From NCBI RefSeq assembly GCF_014750655.1, contig NZ_JABBXD010000001.1, positions 481,102 to 545,101 on the forward strand: a stretch of DNA of 64,000 nucleotides, in the 5' to 3' direction. Position numbers and translations under genes: made by a program. Positions within the stretch are counted from its first letter, which is position 1; each line of letters opens with the position of its first letter. The notes under the pieces are model-generated. The model did not search any database and was not told the DNA's origin. It worked only from the letters and a program-made list of their open reading frames with translations. Of the stretch, positions 53,606-63,986 are shown in pieces. This DNA is from Salinimonas profundi. GTDB taxonomy: Bacteria > Pseudomonadota > Gammaproteobacteria > Enterobacterales > Alteromonadaceae.

Positions 53606-55465
53606 TTACTGTAATAGCCAGACCGTCGCACTTTGAGGTGCAACATCGACCTTAGCGTTTTTTACACTTAGCGACTGTTTATCTTGCCACCCTACCGCGG
53701 TAGAGAAACGTTTCAGTACTGGTTCGAACCGTGATAGCGCGACGCTGGCTACCTCATTATTTTTATTGAGTATAACCATCGCGCCTTCACCGGCATCATT
53801 CGTCCTGAAGTACACATAAATGCCATCAGCAGGCGCAAAATGCGTAAACTTGCCGGTGGCAACAACAGGATGGTCTTTTCGTAATGCCAGTAATGATTTA
53901 ATTCGATTATACGCTTGGCGTTGCTCGTCTGAGAGACCCTTCTGTGTAAAGGCGTTCACCTTGTCACCCTGCCAGCCACCCGGAAAGTCGCTTCGAATAA
54001 TCCCATGGTCATCGCTGTCCGGATTCGCCATTAAAATTTCCGTTCCGTAATATACCTGAGGAATACCGCGCGACGTGAGCAGGAATGTCATCGCCATGTC
54101 CCACAGCGGATACGACTCCTCAAGCTGCGTGTAAATCCGGCTCATATCATGATTATCGCCAAAGATAACCAGATTGTAAGGATCACCATAAATAAAGTCG
54201 CCCGCTAACAGATTATACAGACTGACAAGACCGGTTCCCCAAGTTTCCTTATCTTTCAGTGCGTTGACCAGTGTATCCTGGAGCGGAAAATCCATAACGC
54301 TGGGCAGCGAAGATGCATAATTATCAGCCCGGTAAGAACCAGCCTGCCAGTAAGCGGTAATGACCGGATTGGTTGTCCATTCTTCACCCACAATATTGAG
54401 GTTTGGATACTCGCTGGTCAGGCGGGCTGTCCAGTCGGACAGAAACGCTTTATCAGAATACGAGTAGGTATCAACCCGAATGCCACTTAAATTCGCGTAT
54501 TCAACCCACCAGATTGCGTTTTGAATCAGATAGTTGGCCAGATAAGGATTTCGTTGATTCAAATCTGGCATACTGGGCACAAACCAGCCATCACTAAAGG
54601 CCTGCTGATCCGCTTGCACACCATGTGGATCATGTAATGATTCGCGTCGGTGGGTGGTAGGAGAAAACTGACCATCGTGATTTATCCAGTTCTTTGCCGG
54701 CATATCTTCCATCCATGGGTGGTTGCTGCCGATATGATTTAATACCATATCCATGATGATGCCTACGCCTTCGTCACCGGCCTGATGGGAAAACTGCCGA
54801 TACTGGGAGTTAGTACCGTAACGAGGATCAATCTCGTAAAAATCGGTGATGGCATAGCCATGGTAAGAGTGGTCATCCATAGCGTTTTCCAACAAAGGCA
54901 TTGACCAGATTTGCGTAAAGCCCGTGGACGAAATATAGTCCAACTGATCAATCAGCCCCTGAATATCCCCGCCGTGCCGACCACCAGGCGCGCTTCTGTT
55001 TGCTTTATCCTGCAGACCCGACACAGAATCATTGGACGGGTCGCCATTGGCAAACCGGTCAGGCGTTACAAGATAGATGGTATCTTTTTGATTAAAACCC
55101 TGGCGATTGGCGGAGTTGTGCGCCCTTTTTTCAATGGTATAGAGGGCTGAATATAACTGCTTACCCTGCTTACTAAATGTTAACGCGTAATCGCCAGGCA
55201 TCAAATCAGATGTATCAACGTCAATAAACAGATAATTCTTGCTATCCAATGAACTAACCTTGTCTATCTTGAATGTACTGTCTCCGACAGAAACCGTGCT
55301 ACCCGCGATATCAGGGGCGTGTACCATTAACTGCAATGTTGATGCGCCCATGTTCGCCCACCAATTGGGAGGAGAAATCTGGGGACCGCTTTCAACGCCT
55401 TGCGCTGAAAACACGACGCTAAGCGTCGCCAAGCATGCCGGAAATCGTAAACGAGTAGTTCGCAT
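53606..55465 (-). CDS. Secreted GH13 enzyme with N-terminal CBM-like domain
   Basis: 619 residues. A signal peptide ending near AQGVES is followed by an immunoglobulin-like N-terminal domain (about 25-120) as in cyclomaltodextrinases and neopullulanases. GH13 motifs: DMVLNHIGS, GIRVDTYSY, VGEEW and FGDNHDM. It is probably periplasmic and debranches or hydrolyses maltodextrins or cyclodextrins. An operator-like word lies 91 bp upstream. Confidence 0.88.
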   Translation of the reverse strand: MRTTRLRFPACLATLSVVFSAQGVESGPQISPPNWWANMGASTLQLMVHAPDIAGSTVSVGDSTFKIDKVSSLDSKNYLFIDVDTSDLMPGDYALTFSKQGKQLYSALYTIEKRAHNSANRQGFNQKDTIYLVTPDRFANGDPSNDSVSGLQDKANRSAPGGRHGGDIQGLIDQLDYISSTGFTQIWSMPLLENAMDDHSYHGYAITDFYEIDPRYGTNSQYRQFSHQAGDEGVGIIMDMVLNHIGSNHPWMEDMPAKNWINHDGQFSPTTHRRESLHDPHGVQADQQAFSDGWFVPSMPDLNQRNPYLANYLIQNAIWWVEYANLSGIRVDTYSYSDKAFLSDWTARLTSEYPNLNIVGEEWTTNPVITAYWQAGSYRADNYASSLPSVMDFPLQDTLVNALKDKETWGTGLVSLYNLLAGDFIYGDPYNLVIFGDNHDMSRIYTQLEESYPLWDMAMTFLLTSRGIPQVYYGTEILMANPDSDDHGIIRSDFPGGWQGDKVNAFTQKGLSDEQRQAYNRIKSLLALRKDHPVVATGKFTHFAPADGIYVYFRTNDAGEGAMVILNKNNEVASVALSRFEPVLKRFSTAVGWQDKQSLSVKNAKVDVAPQSATVWLLQ

Positions 55466-55555
55466 GAATAATCCTGTTTGTAAAGCCGGTGTGTGCTTAC
55501 CGGCACTTTAGGTTAACAGGATGTTACCCTTTGCAGCCTGTGGTTACCAAGGGTT

Positions 55556-55569
55556 TGCATACGTATTCA
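55556..55569. promoter_or_regulatory. LacI-type operator, copy 1
   Basis: TGCATACGTATTCA, nearly palindromic with a central CG as in LacI-family operators. It lies 91 bp upstream of the GH13 gene ending at 53606. An identical copy occurs at 57683-57696. Inferred target of the local LacI protein. Confidence 0.75.
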
Positions 55570-55723
55570 CGACTGTTGATTAATGCGCTTAGCGTAAGGT
55601 GCTATGCGTAATGCCAGCAAAACAATGAATAAAACAACAACACTATCAGGTTACGCGTAACCACGTAACGCACTGATTTAAAATAAGTAGTGGCAATATT
55701 AGTGGTTACAGACCACTTGCCGG

Positions 55724-57619
55724 TTATTTCATAGCCGATGTTGAAAGAATAAGCGATTGATTTTTAGCTAGTGAAAATTTTATGCTTATCACCCCATTAT
55801 CAACCCGGGTAGCTACAGGTTCATTGTTTAACAAATCCACCATGTTAATACCCGATGCAACAACGCTATCGCTAAATAATCTTCGTGGAATATCTACCGC
55901 TCCAGTTACCGTATCATCACCGAAATGACTGATTACGACCAGGGGCGCCTTATCTAGTGTTCTCATGAAACTATACGTCGAATTCTCATCAGACGCTGTT
56001 CTGATAAATTGCTGTAAAGATTGAAAGCCGCCCTGCATTGCCGGATGAAATGCTGCAATAGTTAACACATGCTGATAATACGTACGCAGTGCCTGTTCTT
56101 TTGCGGTTAACTGTCCACCATCAAATGCACCTTCGTTCATCCATCTTTGATGCGCCGGCACACCAGCATAGTCGAAAATGGTAGTACGGGACGGATCGCC
56201 AAATCCGGTTTCCTCGCTGCCATCCTCACCCACTTCCTGACCAAAATATAACATAAATGGCGCGCGACTATTTAGCGCCGAGACCACCAGTGCAGGTTTG
56301 CCCCTTTCTGCATTACCGGCAAATGGCGCAGAGGCGATGCGTTGCTCATCGTGATTTTCCAGAAAATGCAACATGCTGTCGGCGATATCAGAAACCTCGT
56401 TTGTGGCGTTATCGATAACTGAGACGTCTTTGCTGCCCTGCATAACGTCTTTGATGGAATCGTATAAACCCACCTTATCGTAGAGGTAATCCATTTTGCC
56501 AAGATGCAGATAATCACGGTATCGATCCGGCTGATATACTTCTGCCAATAAAAACGCATCCGGATTTTCGTGTTTAATCGATGCGTTTAAAAATGACCAG
56601 AATTCAACAGGCACCATTTCTGCCATATCAAAACGAAATCCGTCAACGCCTTTATCCAGCCAGAATAAAGCAATATCCCGCATCTTGTACCAGGAGTCAG
56701 GTAATGATTTGTCTTGCCAGAATGCAAAATGTGCATCTATGGGTTTTGTTGCATAATCAGCAGGTAAAGCCGGGAAATCGTAAGAGCCATCTGGCCTGAC
56801 GCCATAGTTAATTTTAACGGTTTCATACCAGTCGTTGACATCAGGCTGCGCCGACCGTGCCCCGTTGCCCGTCCATTTTGCCGGCGACTCATCAAACTTG
56901 CCATCTGCAAGAGGGTGTTCTGCGCCGCCCATAGGATCAAAAGAAGCAGAGTGCGCTGGTACATCAAATGATGAGCCCGGCACATAATAAAAGTTATTGT
57001 CTCTGTGATAGGCGACCGAGGTGTCATCCCCCTCCCCAAGCGCCGTTATCCCATTTGGTAGCTTAAATGGAGAATAATCCCGTGCGACGTGGTTGGGCAC
57101 AATATCGATAATCACTTTCATGCCGTTGGCATGGGTACGTTTCACCAGCGATTCAAATTCCTGCATGCGAAAAGCCGGATCCGTCGCTAAATCAGGATCC
57201 ACATTATAGTAATCCTTTACCGCATAAGGTGATCCTGCCCGGCCCTTTATGACATCCGGATCATCTAACGAAATACTATATTGCGTATAATCAGTACTTG
57301 TAGCGTGGTGAGGAACCCCCGTGTACCAGATATGCGAGACGCCTAGCGCTCGAATTTCAGACAATGCTTTATCGCTGAAGTCAGCAAACTTACCGACACC
57401 ATTTTCTTTCATTGAGCCCCAGGGCTTGTTGGTCGAATTTTTATTGCCAAAAAGACGGGTAAATGCCTGATAGACGACGGGCTTCTGTTGTTCTGGATAG
57501 CGTGAATCGGATGATTCGGATGGATAGTCAGCAGAGTGCGAGGTAGAACATGCCATCATTACCAGGCCTGAGATAAGCGCAAGTGCAACCGGTACATGCT
57601 GTCGTAGTCGTAGGTTCAT
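55724..57619 (-). CDS. GH13 alpha-amylase lipoprotein
   Basis: 631 residues. Lipobox MMACS after the signal sequence gives a lipid anchor. GH13 motifs: DIVPNHVARD, GFRFDMAEM (nucleophile Asp), LAEVY and FLENHDEQ. It starts its own unit under an operator-like word at 57683. A gap of about 260 bp separates it from the next GH13 gene. It probably degrades starch outside or in the periplasm. Confidence 0.9.
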   Translation of the reverse strand: MNLRLRQHVPVALALISGLVMMACSTSHSADYPSESSDSRYPEQQKPVVYQAFTRLFGNKNSTNKPWGSMKENGVGKFADFSDKALSEIRALGVSHIWYTGVPHHATSTDYTQYSISLDDPDVIKGRAGSPYAVKDYYNVDPDLATDPAFRMQEFESLVKRTHANGMKVIIDIVPNHVARDYSPFKLPNGITALGEGDDTSVAYHRDNNFYYVPGSSFDVPAHSASFDPMGGAEHPLADGKFDESPAKWTGNGARSAQPDVNDWYETVKINYGVRPDGSYDFPALPADYATKPIDAHFAFWQDKSLPDSWYKMRDIALFWLDKGVDGFRFDMAEMVPVEFWSFLNASIKHENPDAFLLAEVYQPDRYRDYLHLGKMDYLYDKVGLYDSIKDVMQGSKDVSVIDNATNEVSDIADSMLHFLENHDEQRIASAPFAGNAERGKPALVVSALNSRAPFMLYFGQEVGEDGSEETGFGDPSRTTIFDYAGVPAHQRWMNEGAFDGGQLTAKEQALRTYYQHVLTIAAFHPAMQGGFQSLQQFIRTASDENSTYSFMRTLDKAPLVVISHFGDDTVTGAVDIPRRLFSDSVVASGINMVDLLNNEPVATRVDNGVISIKFSLAKNQSLILSTSAMK

Positions 57620-57682
57620 GGATATCGTCCTTTTAACAAATCTGGCAAAGCATACCTGTTAAAAGAACGTTAACCCATTGCC

Positions 57683-57696
57683 TGCATACGTATTCA
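57683..57696. promoter_or_regulatory. LacI-type operator, copy 2
   Basis: TGCATACGTATTCA, identical to copy 1. It lies 64 bp upstream of the first GH13 lipoprotein gene. It partly follows the 3' end of the acyltransferase gene and would be reached from either side. Confidence 0.75.
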
Positions 57697-57703
57697 GTAT
57701 GAA

Positions 57704-58597
57704 TTACGCTGCGCGTTGCTCTTCATGAATCTTAGTTAAGATAGAAGGCTGGTGGCGGAAAATAGCACCAAAGTTCGGTACTTCTTCCAGCTCGTTCATA
57801 ATTTTGCGCTGAAAGCGCTGTAACGCAGGTGAAATCTGTTGCATGAACTCCATTGGCGACAACTGAAACGCTGCGCGTTTACCATGATAATCAATTTCAT
57901 TGCCTAGCTGCTCGAAATTGATACCCAGCATTCTTAAACTGCGTGCCAGTCTCGGTTCCATCATTACATATACGTTTTCGATGTCACGCAGTATACAAAT
58001 GCTGGCAGCGAAAAAATACAACGCTAATGAAAGATAAGGGAAGTTACGGCCAGGCGCATTACTTTTAAATGCACCACTTAATGACTTACCTGTAACAGGC
58101 GACACGTTGCTGTCAGAATGACGGCGACGGAATTGTTTAGGAATAGCCAGTCGAGAGATTTCGCACACCTGAAAACGAGGGTAACGCTGTGGGCTGTGCT
58201 CATCCATCCGGATTGCTTCCGGACAATTTTGCTCAACAGGCAGTAGTTGTCCGGGGTGTTGGGGCATAACCAGACGAATAGTACCGGCACAATCGCCTGT
58301 CGCTTTGTGTTTGATATAACAACTCAACGCAAACTCATCGAACTCATCAACTTCCATTTTCGATGCTCTGGGTGGCTCGAATCCCATCTCTTCACAATAA
58401 ACCTGGTGACGGGTTTTGAAGCACGTACGTTGTTCATTTTCATCATTGGCAACGACAAGTGTGAAGTGTTCAAAGAAATGATCAGCAGCGGCGTCAATGA
58501 CTTTATTCATTTTGCGACGTATTACAGGCCGAATCATATGCTTGATTCCTGGTACTTTGTGTACTCTTTTAAAAGCATTTAGCAAGCGACGTTTCAC
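57704..58597 (-). CDS. Exosortase/PEP-CTERM-associated acyltransferase (LuxI-like fold)
   Basis: 297 residues. TRHQVYCEEMGFEPPR with a following DEFDEFALSCYIKHKATGDCAGTIRLV is the family core (TIGR03694-type), related to autoinducer synthases and N-acyl amino acid synthases of the GNAT fold. VCEISRLAIPKQFRRR supplies the conserved acidic/basic active-site region. No exosortase, PEP-CTERM substrate or LuxR gene is visible in the window, so its partner is unknown. Confidence 0.82.
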   Translation of the reverse strand: MKRRLLNAFKRVHKVPGIKHMIRPVIRRKMNKVIDAAADHFFEHFTLVVANDENEQRTCFKTRHQVYCEEMGFEPPRASKMEVDEFDEFALSCYIKHKATGDCAGTIRLVMPQHPGQLLPVEQNCPEAIRMDEHSPQRYPRFQVCEISRLAIPKQFRRRHSDSNVSPVTGKSLSGAFKSNAPGRNFPYLSLALYFFAASICILRDIENVYVMMEPRLARSLRMLGINFEQLGNEIDYHGKRAAFQLSPMEFMQQISPALQRFQRKIMNELEEVPNFGAIFRHQPSILTKIHEEQRAA

Positions 58598-59315
58598 TTT
58601 GGCTCCCGTTACTCAGTTATTATACAGTTGCAAACACTCCTTAAAATGATTCCCTGCTGCGCACAAACAAAGATCGTCGTAGATCTCGCGCGCTGATAAG
58701 ACTGCCGGATCAATAACCTAAAGTAAACCTTATATTTCAGATCCGCTGGCTGTAACAGGTCGGGTGTTAACCGTAAGAAAACTCATTTTGAGGAAGGTAT
58801 TATCACGTGCGAATTGTATTACAACATCTGTGCCAGACTGTAGAAAGGTAACGATAATTGAAAATTTAACCTGAGTTCTGTGTACTTATTTCAGACTGCT
58901 CTGGTCTCTCATTAACACCTATACCATGCGCATCGCCAGGCCGACTTTATTAATTTTTATTCATTTATACAAAGAGATACGTCTCTAAATCTGAAGATTG
59001 CATTGGTGTAATCTTGCTACGTAATTCTACACAGTGGGCTAACGACAGCCAGCGTATGAATGACGTAAAATTAGACCAAAGACTACCTCTATCGTATGAG
59101 CGCTTTTCGAACCGAAAATGTCGAAATCTGATAGCTGACATCTAAAATGCCTTTAGATGAGCAAAATTTGTTGCAAATGTGCATCACCCAAATTATCAGT
59201 ATTGCCACAAAACGGTACATATTCTTAGCATAATCTGATTTATCGCTTTAAAAACATAGTGTTAATTCGGTGTGTTGCAAAAATGAAACATATATATACT
59301 GGCAACAGTTTGCCG
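58598..59315. other. 718-bp gene-free stretch
   Basis: No supported gene or tRNA. It is AT-rich. A 14-residue frame (MRIVLQHLCQTVER) begins at GTG 58807 behind a good GAGGAAGG ribosome binding site, possibly the start of a lost gene or a leader peptide. AGAGATACGTCTCT at 58973-58986 is a small palindrome. A regulatory RNA or large promoter is possible but not shown. Confidence 0.5.
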
Positions 59316-59843
59316 TCAGTTTTTTACCCGGGTCCGATTATTGATATCGCGACTGGCCTGTATAAGGCTATTTCCGCCCCGTAACTCTGATTTTGCCAGT
59401 CTGTCGTACAGCAAAACATTGACGGTTGCAGCCAGATTCATACAACCATTTGTTGGTATGTAAACAACATCCCGACACCAATCAACAATATCCTGACTGA
59501 CAGAGCCATCCTCAGGGCCAAATACATAAAATGCATTCTCAGGATGGGTGTATGCTGGCAACGGCGTCGCCCCCTCTACCAGCTCAACCACGACCGGCGT
59601 AGCGCCTTTCGGTAAGGCCACTTGTAGTGATTCGACACCGATTGTAGGAATTTGCTTATGCATCTGGCGGGTATCAGCGTTGAAATCCTTAGCATACCCA
59701 TAGCGCTGACCGGTATAAAACACACTACTGGCACCGTAACAGCCCGCTGCGCGAAGAATGGATGCCACGTTAGTGGCTGATTTGGGATTGATCAGACCTA
59801 GACTGACAAGTCCCCATGCAGAAAAATGGGAATACGAATTCAT
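59316..59843 (-). CDS. TrmH-family (SpoU) RNA methyltransferase
   Basis: 175 residues, SPOUT fold with the trefoil knot. Motif 1 is NPKSATNVASILRAAG, motif 2 YVFGPEDGS and motif 3 IPTNGCMNLAATVNVLLYDR. It is shorter than TrmH and lacks extra RNA-binding domains. Probably a 2'-O-ribose methyltransferase of tRNA or rRNA. It is separated from hutH by about 80 bp. Confidence 0.9.
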   Translation of the reverse strand: MNSYSHFSAWGLVSLGLINPKSATNVASILRAAGCYGASSVFYTGQRYGYAKDFNADTRQMHKQIPTIGVESLQVALPKGATPVVVELVEGATPLPAYTHPENAFYVFGPEDGSVSQDIVDWCRDVVYIPTNGCMNLAATVNVLLYDRLAKSELRGGNSLIQASRDINNRTRVKN

Positions 59844-59920
59844 AGATTACTGAATTAAAAAAACGGGCGCAGAGTATGCCAAAACCTTCATCGCTTGTCA
59901 TACTTTACACCCGATGCCAC

Positions 59921-61462
59921 TTATCGGGTCATGCTGATCGAGCAGATACGCTCTACATGTCGCCACAACGACCCTTGACGTATAAGTTGTGCAGCCGCCT
60001 CAATGTCAGGAGCAAAATAACGATCTTTATCATAAAACCGCACGCTGTTTCGCAATAATCCATGTACCGACTCCAGCGGCTCAGACGTTTCCAGAGGACG
60101 TCTGAAGTCAATGCCCTGTGACACGGACAACCACTCGATAGCAAGTATACCCGCGACATTTTCAAAGATATCTCGCAACCGGCGGCCGGCGAACGCCGCC
60201 ATGGATACATGATCTTCCTGATTTGCCGAAGTTGGTAACGAATCGATGGAGGCCGGATGAGCCAGCGTCTTGTTCTCACTGGCTAGTGCAGCGCAGGTTA
60301 CCTGCGCTATCATAAACCCTGAATTTACACCGCCGTTTTCAACCAAAAATGGCGGCAGTCCGCTAAGATTAGTATCAATTAACAGTGCCATGCGCCGTTC
60401 TGATAGCGCGCCGATTTCACTGAGCGCGATGGCCAGGTTATCCGCTGCCATCGCAACGGTTTCAGCATGAAAATTACCGCCAGATAAAATATCTTCATCA
60501 TCGCTGAATACCAGTGGATTATCTGACACACCATTGGCCTCAACCATAAGCAGCTCGGCGGCATTGCGAATCTGATGCAACGCAGCCCCCATTACCTGCG
60601 GTTGACAGCGCAGTGAGTACGGGTCCTGTACTTTTTCACATCCTTCATGAGAATCGCCAATGGATGACGTTAAGAGCAGGTTTCTGAAAAGAAATGCCGT
60701 ATCAGTCTGACTCTGGTGGCCTCTTACTGCATGAATGCGCTCGTCAAAGGGTACCCGGGACCCCTTGGCTGCATCCACAGCCAGAGCCCCAATCGCTGCC
60801 GCGCTGTACCATGCGTTTTGCGTGTAAAACAGGCCTTCGAGCGTAAATGCCGTGGATGCCTGGGTCCCGTTTAGCAGCGCAAGCCCTTCTTTAGGTGCCA
60901 GTGCAATTGGCGACAAGCCGGCTTTTTTAAGCCCTTCCTGTGCAGAGCAACGCTTTTCATCAATGATTACCTCACCCTCGCCCAACAGGACCGCACTCAT
61001 ATGAGCAAGCGGCGCCAAATCACCGGATGCTCCCACCGAGCCTTTTTGAGGGATGGCTGGCCACACGCCATGGTTAAATAAGCTGATTAACGCATCTATA
61101 ACCTCAGCCCGAATACCGGAATAACCTCTTGCCAGTGAGTTTATCTTCAAGAGCATCATCAACCGGACAGTGCTGGTATGCATGAATTCGCCAATGCCCG
61201 CGGCGTGAGACAACACAATACTTCGCTGTAATAATTCCAGCTCGTCGGTGGCTATCCGGGTATTTGCCAATAACCCGAATCCGGTGTTTATCCCATAAAC
61301 GGTGCGCCCCTGCTCAAGCACATTTTTAACCGTTTGATGAGACGCATGAATAGCCGGATAAGCCTGATCATGCAGTGTAAGTATCATGTGTTCATCAAGA
61401 CAACGACGACAGTCTTCAAGCGTTAACTGGCCCGGATACAGTGTAAAGGATTTAGTTGTCAT
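59921..61462 (-). CDS. hutH: Histidine ammonia-lyase
   Basis: 513 residues. ASG at 145-147 ([14 protein letters not shown]) cyclises to the MIO prosthetic group. NTGFG and the later [14 protein letters not shown] are conserved in HAL. It removes ammonia from histidine to give urocanate. Its start overlaps hutU by 11 bp, and it ends the operon. Confidence 0.95.
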   Translation of the reverse strand: MTTKSFTLYPGQLTLEDCRRCLDEHMILTLHDQAYPAIHASHQTVKNVLEQGRTVYGINTGFGLLANTRIATDELELLQRSIVLSHAAGIGEFMHTSTVRLMMLLKINSLARGYSGIRAEVIDALISLFNHGVWPAIPQKGSVGASGDLAPLAHMSAVLLGEGEVIIDEKRCSAQEGLKKAGLSPIALAPKEGLALLNGTQASTAFTLEGLFYTQNAWYSAAAIGALAVDAAKGSRVPFDERIHAVRGHQSQTDTAFLFRNLLLTSSIGDSHEGCEKVQDPYSLRCQPQVMGAALHQIRNAAELLMVEANGVSDNPLVFSDDEDILSGGNFHAETVAMAADNLAIALSEIGALSERRMALLIDTNLSGLPPFLVENGGVNSGFMIAQVTCAALASENKTLAHPASIDSLPTSANQEDHVSMAAFAGRRLRDIFENVAGILAIEWLSVSQGIDFRRPLETSEPLESVHGLLRNSVRFYDKDRYFAPDIEAAAQLIRQGSLWRHVERICSISMTR

Positions 61463-63131
61463 CGCTGACTCCTGTCATGGGTAAATCTAAGTGGTGTTCT
61501 TTAGCGCACTGCAGCGCCAACTCATAGCCGGCGTCAGCGTGACGCATCACTCCGGTGGCCGGATCATTGTGCAGAACTCGCGCGATTCGTTCGTCTGCTT
61601 CTTTACTTCCGTCGCACACAATAACCACCCCGGAGTGCTGGCTAAACCCCATTCCTACGCCACCGCCGTGATGCAGACTAACCCAGGTAGCGCCGCCAGC
61701 AGTGTTAAGCATCGCATTAAGTAATGGCCAGTCAGACACTGTATCCGAGCCATCCTGCATGGCCTCTGTTTCCCTGTTAGGTGAGGCTACTGAACCAGAG
61801 TCAAGATGATCACGTCCTATCACAACCGGTGCGGCAAGCTCTCCGGTCCGAACCATTTCATTGAACGCCAGACCAAGTTTCTGACGCTGTCCTAAGCCCA
61901 CCCAACAAATTCTTGCCGGCAGTCCCTGAAACTGAATGCGTTCTTTTGCCATGTCCAGCCAGTTGTGCAGATGTGCATCATCGCTGATAAGCGCTTTGAC
62001 TTTTGCATCTGTCTTGTAAATGTCTTCCGGATCACCGGAAAGCGCCACCCAGCGGAACGGCCCGATACCGCGGCAAAATAAGGGACGGATATACGCTGGC
62101 ACAAACCCGGGAAAATCGAAGGCGTTAGTGACTCCCTCTTCCAGTGCCATTTGTCGGATGTTGTTACCATAATCAAGAGTTGCCGCCCCTTTTTTCTGAA
62201 GTGCCAGCATCGCGTTAACCTGCACCGCCATCGACTGCTTAGCGGCTTTAACGACACCCGCCTCGTCAGTCTTGCGTGCTTTGGCGGCCTGGGCCAGCGT
62301 CCACCCCTGAGGCAGATAGCCATTTAACGGGTCATGTGCACTGGTTTGGTCGGTAACCACATCCGGCAGGATGTCCATTTGATGAATTTGCTCAAACACA
62401 TCGGCTGCATTGGCAACCAAACCGATTGATACCGGCTTATCTTCCTGTTTTGCCTGCTCAAGCATTGTGATCGCCTCATCCAGCGATTGAGCTTTTTTAT
62501 CCAAATAGCCGGTCCGGATACGAAAATCCACGCGGCTTTCATCCACTTCCACAGCCAGCATGGAGAAGCCTGCCATGGTGGCAGCCAGTGGCTGAGCGCC
62601 GCCCATACCGCCAAGCCCACCGGTCAGAATCCATCGGCCTTTGGCATCGCCATCAAAATGTGCTTTAGCGACACTGACAAAGGTCTCGTACGTTCCCTGA
62701 ACAATGCCCTGTGAACCGATGTAGATCCATGAACCGGCTGTCATCTGGCCGTACATCATTAACCCTTTTTGATCCAATTCGTTAAAGTGCTCCCAGTTAG
62801 CCCAGTGTGGAACAATATTAGAGTTAGCAATGAGCACCCTTGGCGCATTTGAATGGGTGGGAAATACACCGACAGGTTTACCGGACTGCACCAGCAACGT
62901 CTCATCGTCTTTCAGACGCATCAGCGTTTCGACGATTTTATCGTACGCCGGCCAGTTACGTGCAGCCCTGCCTATTCCACCATAGACCACCAGTGATTGG
63001 GGGTGCTCGGCCACTTCCGGATCCAGGTTGTTCATTAACATCCGAAGTGGAGCCTCGGTTTGCCAGCTTAATGCGTTTAATGACGGGCCCCGGGGGGCTT
63101 TTATTGTGCGTGATGCATCTTCACGGTTCAT
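61452..63131 (-). CDS. hutU: Urocanate hydratase
   Basis: 559 residues, the standard size. NAD-binding [13 protein letters not shown] and the active-site segment [15 protein letters not shown]...[18 protein letters not shown] match HutU, and [17 protein letters not shown] is conserved. It hydrates urocanate to imidazolonepropionate. It overlaps hutC by 4 bp and hutH by 11 bp. Confidence 0.95.
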   Translation of the reverse strand: MNREDASRTIKAPRGPSLNALSWQTEAPLRMLMNNLDPEVAEHPQSLVVYGGIGRAARNWPAYDKIVETLMRLKDDETLLVQSGKPVGVFPTHSNAPRVLIANSNIVPHWANWEHFNELDQKGLMMYGQMTAGSWIYIGSQGIVQGTYETFVSVAKAHFDGDAKGRWILTGGLGGMGGAQPLAATMAGFSMLAVEVDESRVDFRIRTGYLDKKAQSLDEAITMLEQAKQEDKPVSIGLVANAADVFEQIHQMDILPDVVTDQTSAHDPLNGYLPQGWTLAQAAKARKTDEAGVVKAAKQSMAVQVNAMLALQKKGAATLDYGNNIRQMALEEGVTNAFDFPGFVPAYIRPLFCRGIGPFRWVALSGDPEDIYKTDAKVKALISDDAHLHNWLDMAKERIQFQGLPARICWVGLGQRQKLGLAFNEMVRTGELAAPVVIGRDHLDSGSVASPNRETEAMQDGSDTVSDWPLLNAMLNTAGGATWVSLHHGGGVGMGFSQHSGVVIVCDGSKEADERIARVLHNDPATGVMRHADAGYELALQCAKEHHLDLPMTGVSDDN

Positions 63132-63850
63132 ATTGATTCCTTAATCGCGGAGGTAAAATTAAGATGTGCGCCCAGCCGATAACGCTGTCCGGGATGGGTA
63201 AGTGTCGCCAGACTGACAATGCCTTTGGCGCAGTACGTCCGCCGACTGATACATAAACAGGGCTGCGTGACATCAATATTGAGCAGCGCTGCATCTTGTG
63301 GCTCAGGGAGTATGGCTTCCACACTGTGATCAGCTTCGGTGAGTGGCGCCACCTGATTTAAATACTGATTCACTGAAATGTTTGTAAAATTCTGTTCTAA
63401 AAACAGGGGCGCCAGCACCGGATTGACCAGCCTTGACTCTAACTGCACCGGCTGTGCATTTTCAAAATGGACCAGCTGAATAAAAAACAAACTGGCGCCC
63501 TGCTCCACCGAAAAGTGACGCGCCTGTATTGCATCGGCTGCACAGGCATTCTGACTGATAATCTGGTTGCTGTAGTGATGGCCACGGCTTTCTATTTCTT
63601 CTTTTATGCCAATAATAGTGAGCATTGAGCTCATTGGCCGGTTATCACTAACAAATGTGCCTACCCCCTGAGTACGGGCCAGTATGCCTTCATCCACAAG
63701 TTCTGAGACTGCTCGTCTTGCCGTCATTCTGCTAACACTGAAGCGTTCTGCCAGTTGATTTTCAGAACCAATCTGATCGCCCGGTGACAATGCTCCCTGT
63801 TCTATTTGCTGTATGAGAGCGGCTTTAATCTGAATAAATCTGGGCTGCAT
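63128..63850 (-). CDS. hutC: Histidine utilisation repressor
   Basis: 240 residues, GntR/HutC family. Winged helix residues include [20 protein letters not shown]; the C-terminal UTRA domain binds urocanate in known members. It begins the operon and lies under a perfect palindrome (63895-63910), its likely operator, so autoregulation is expected. Confidence 0.94.
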   Translation of the reverse strand: MQPRFIQIKAALIQQIEQGALSPGDQIGSENQLAERFSVSRMTARRAVSELVDEGILARTQGVGTFVSDNRPMSSMLTIIGIKEEIESRGHHYSNQIISQNACAADAIQARHFSVEQGASLFFIQLVHFENAQPVQLESRLVNPVLAPLFLEQNFTNISVNQYLNQVAPLTEADHSVEAILPEPQDAALLNIDVTQPCLCISRRTYCAKGIVSLATLTHPGQRYRLGAHLNFTSAIKESI

Positions 63851-63894
63851 TTCTCGTGACCACCTGTTAATTTATTGTTACTCTACCTGCAGCA

Positions 63895-63910
63895 ACTTGT
63901 ATATACAAGT
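63895..63910. promoter_or_regulatory. HutC operator palindrome
   Basis: ACTTGTATATACAAGT is an exact 16-bp palindrome between hutC and the divergent gene at 63987. It resembles the CTTGTATNTACAAG-type sites of HutC in pseudomonads. Further TTGT/ACAA halves follow nearby. Confidence 0.8.
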
Positions 63911-63986
63911 ATAAGCTTGTTAATTGCCGGTTCGCCTACGAGGTGAATTATCGCTTCATTTTTCCGCTGACGTGACAGGAGCTTTC

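Noticed and set aside
53718..53732. GGTTCGAACC as a possible tRNA T-loop
   Set aside because: It lies inside the GH13 coding frame and no cloverleaf arms surround it.
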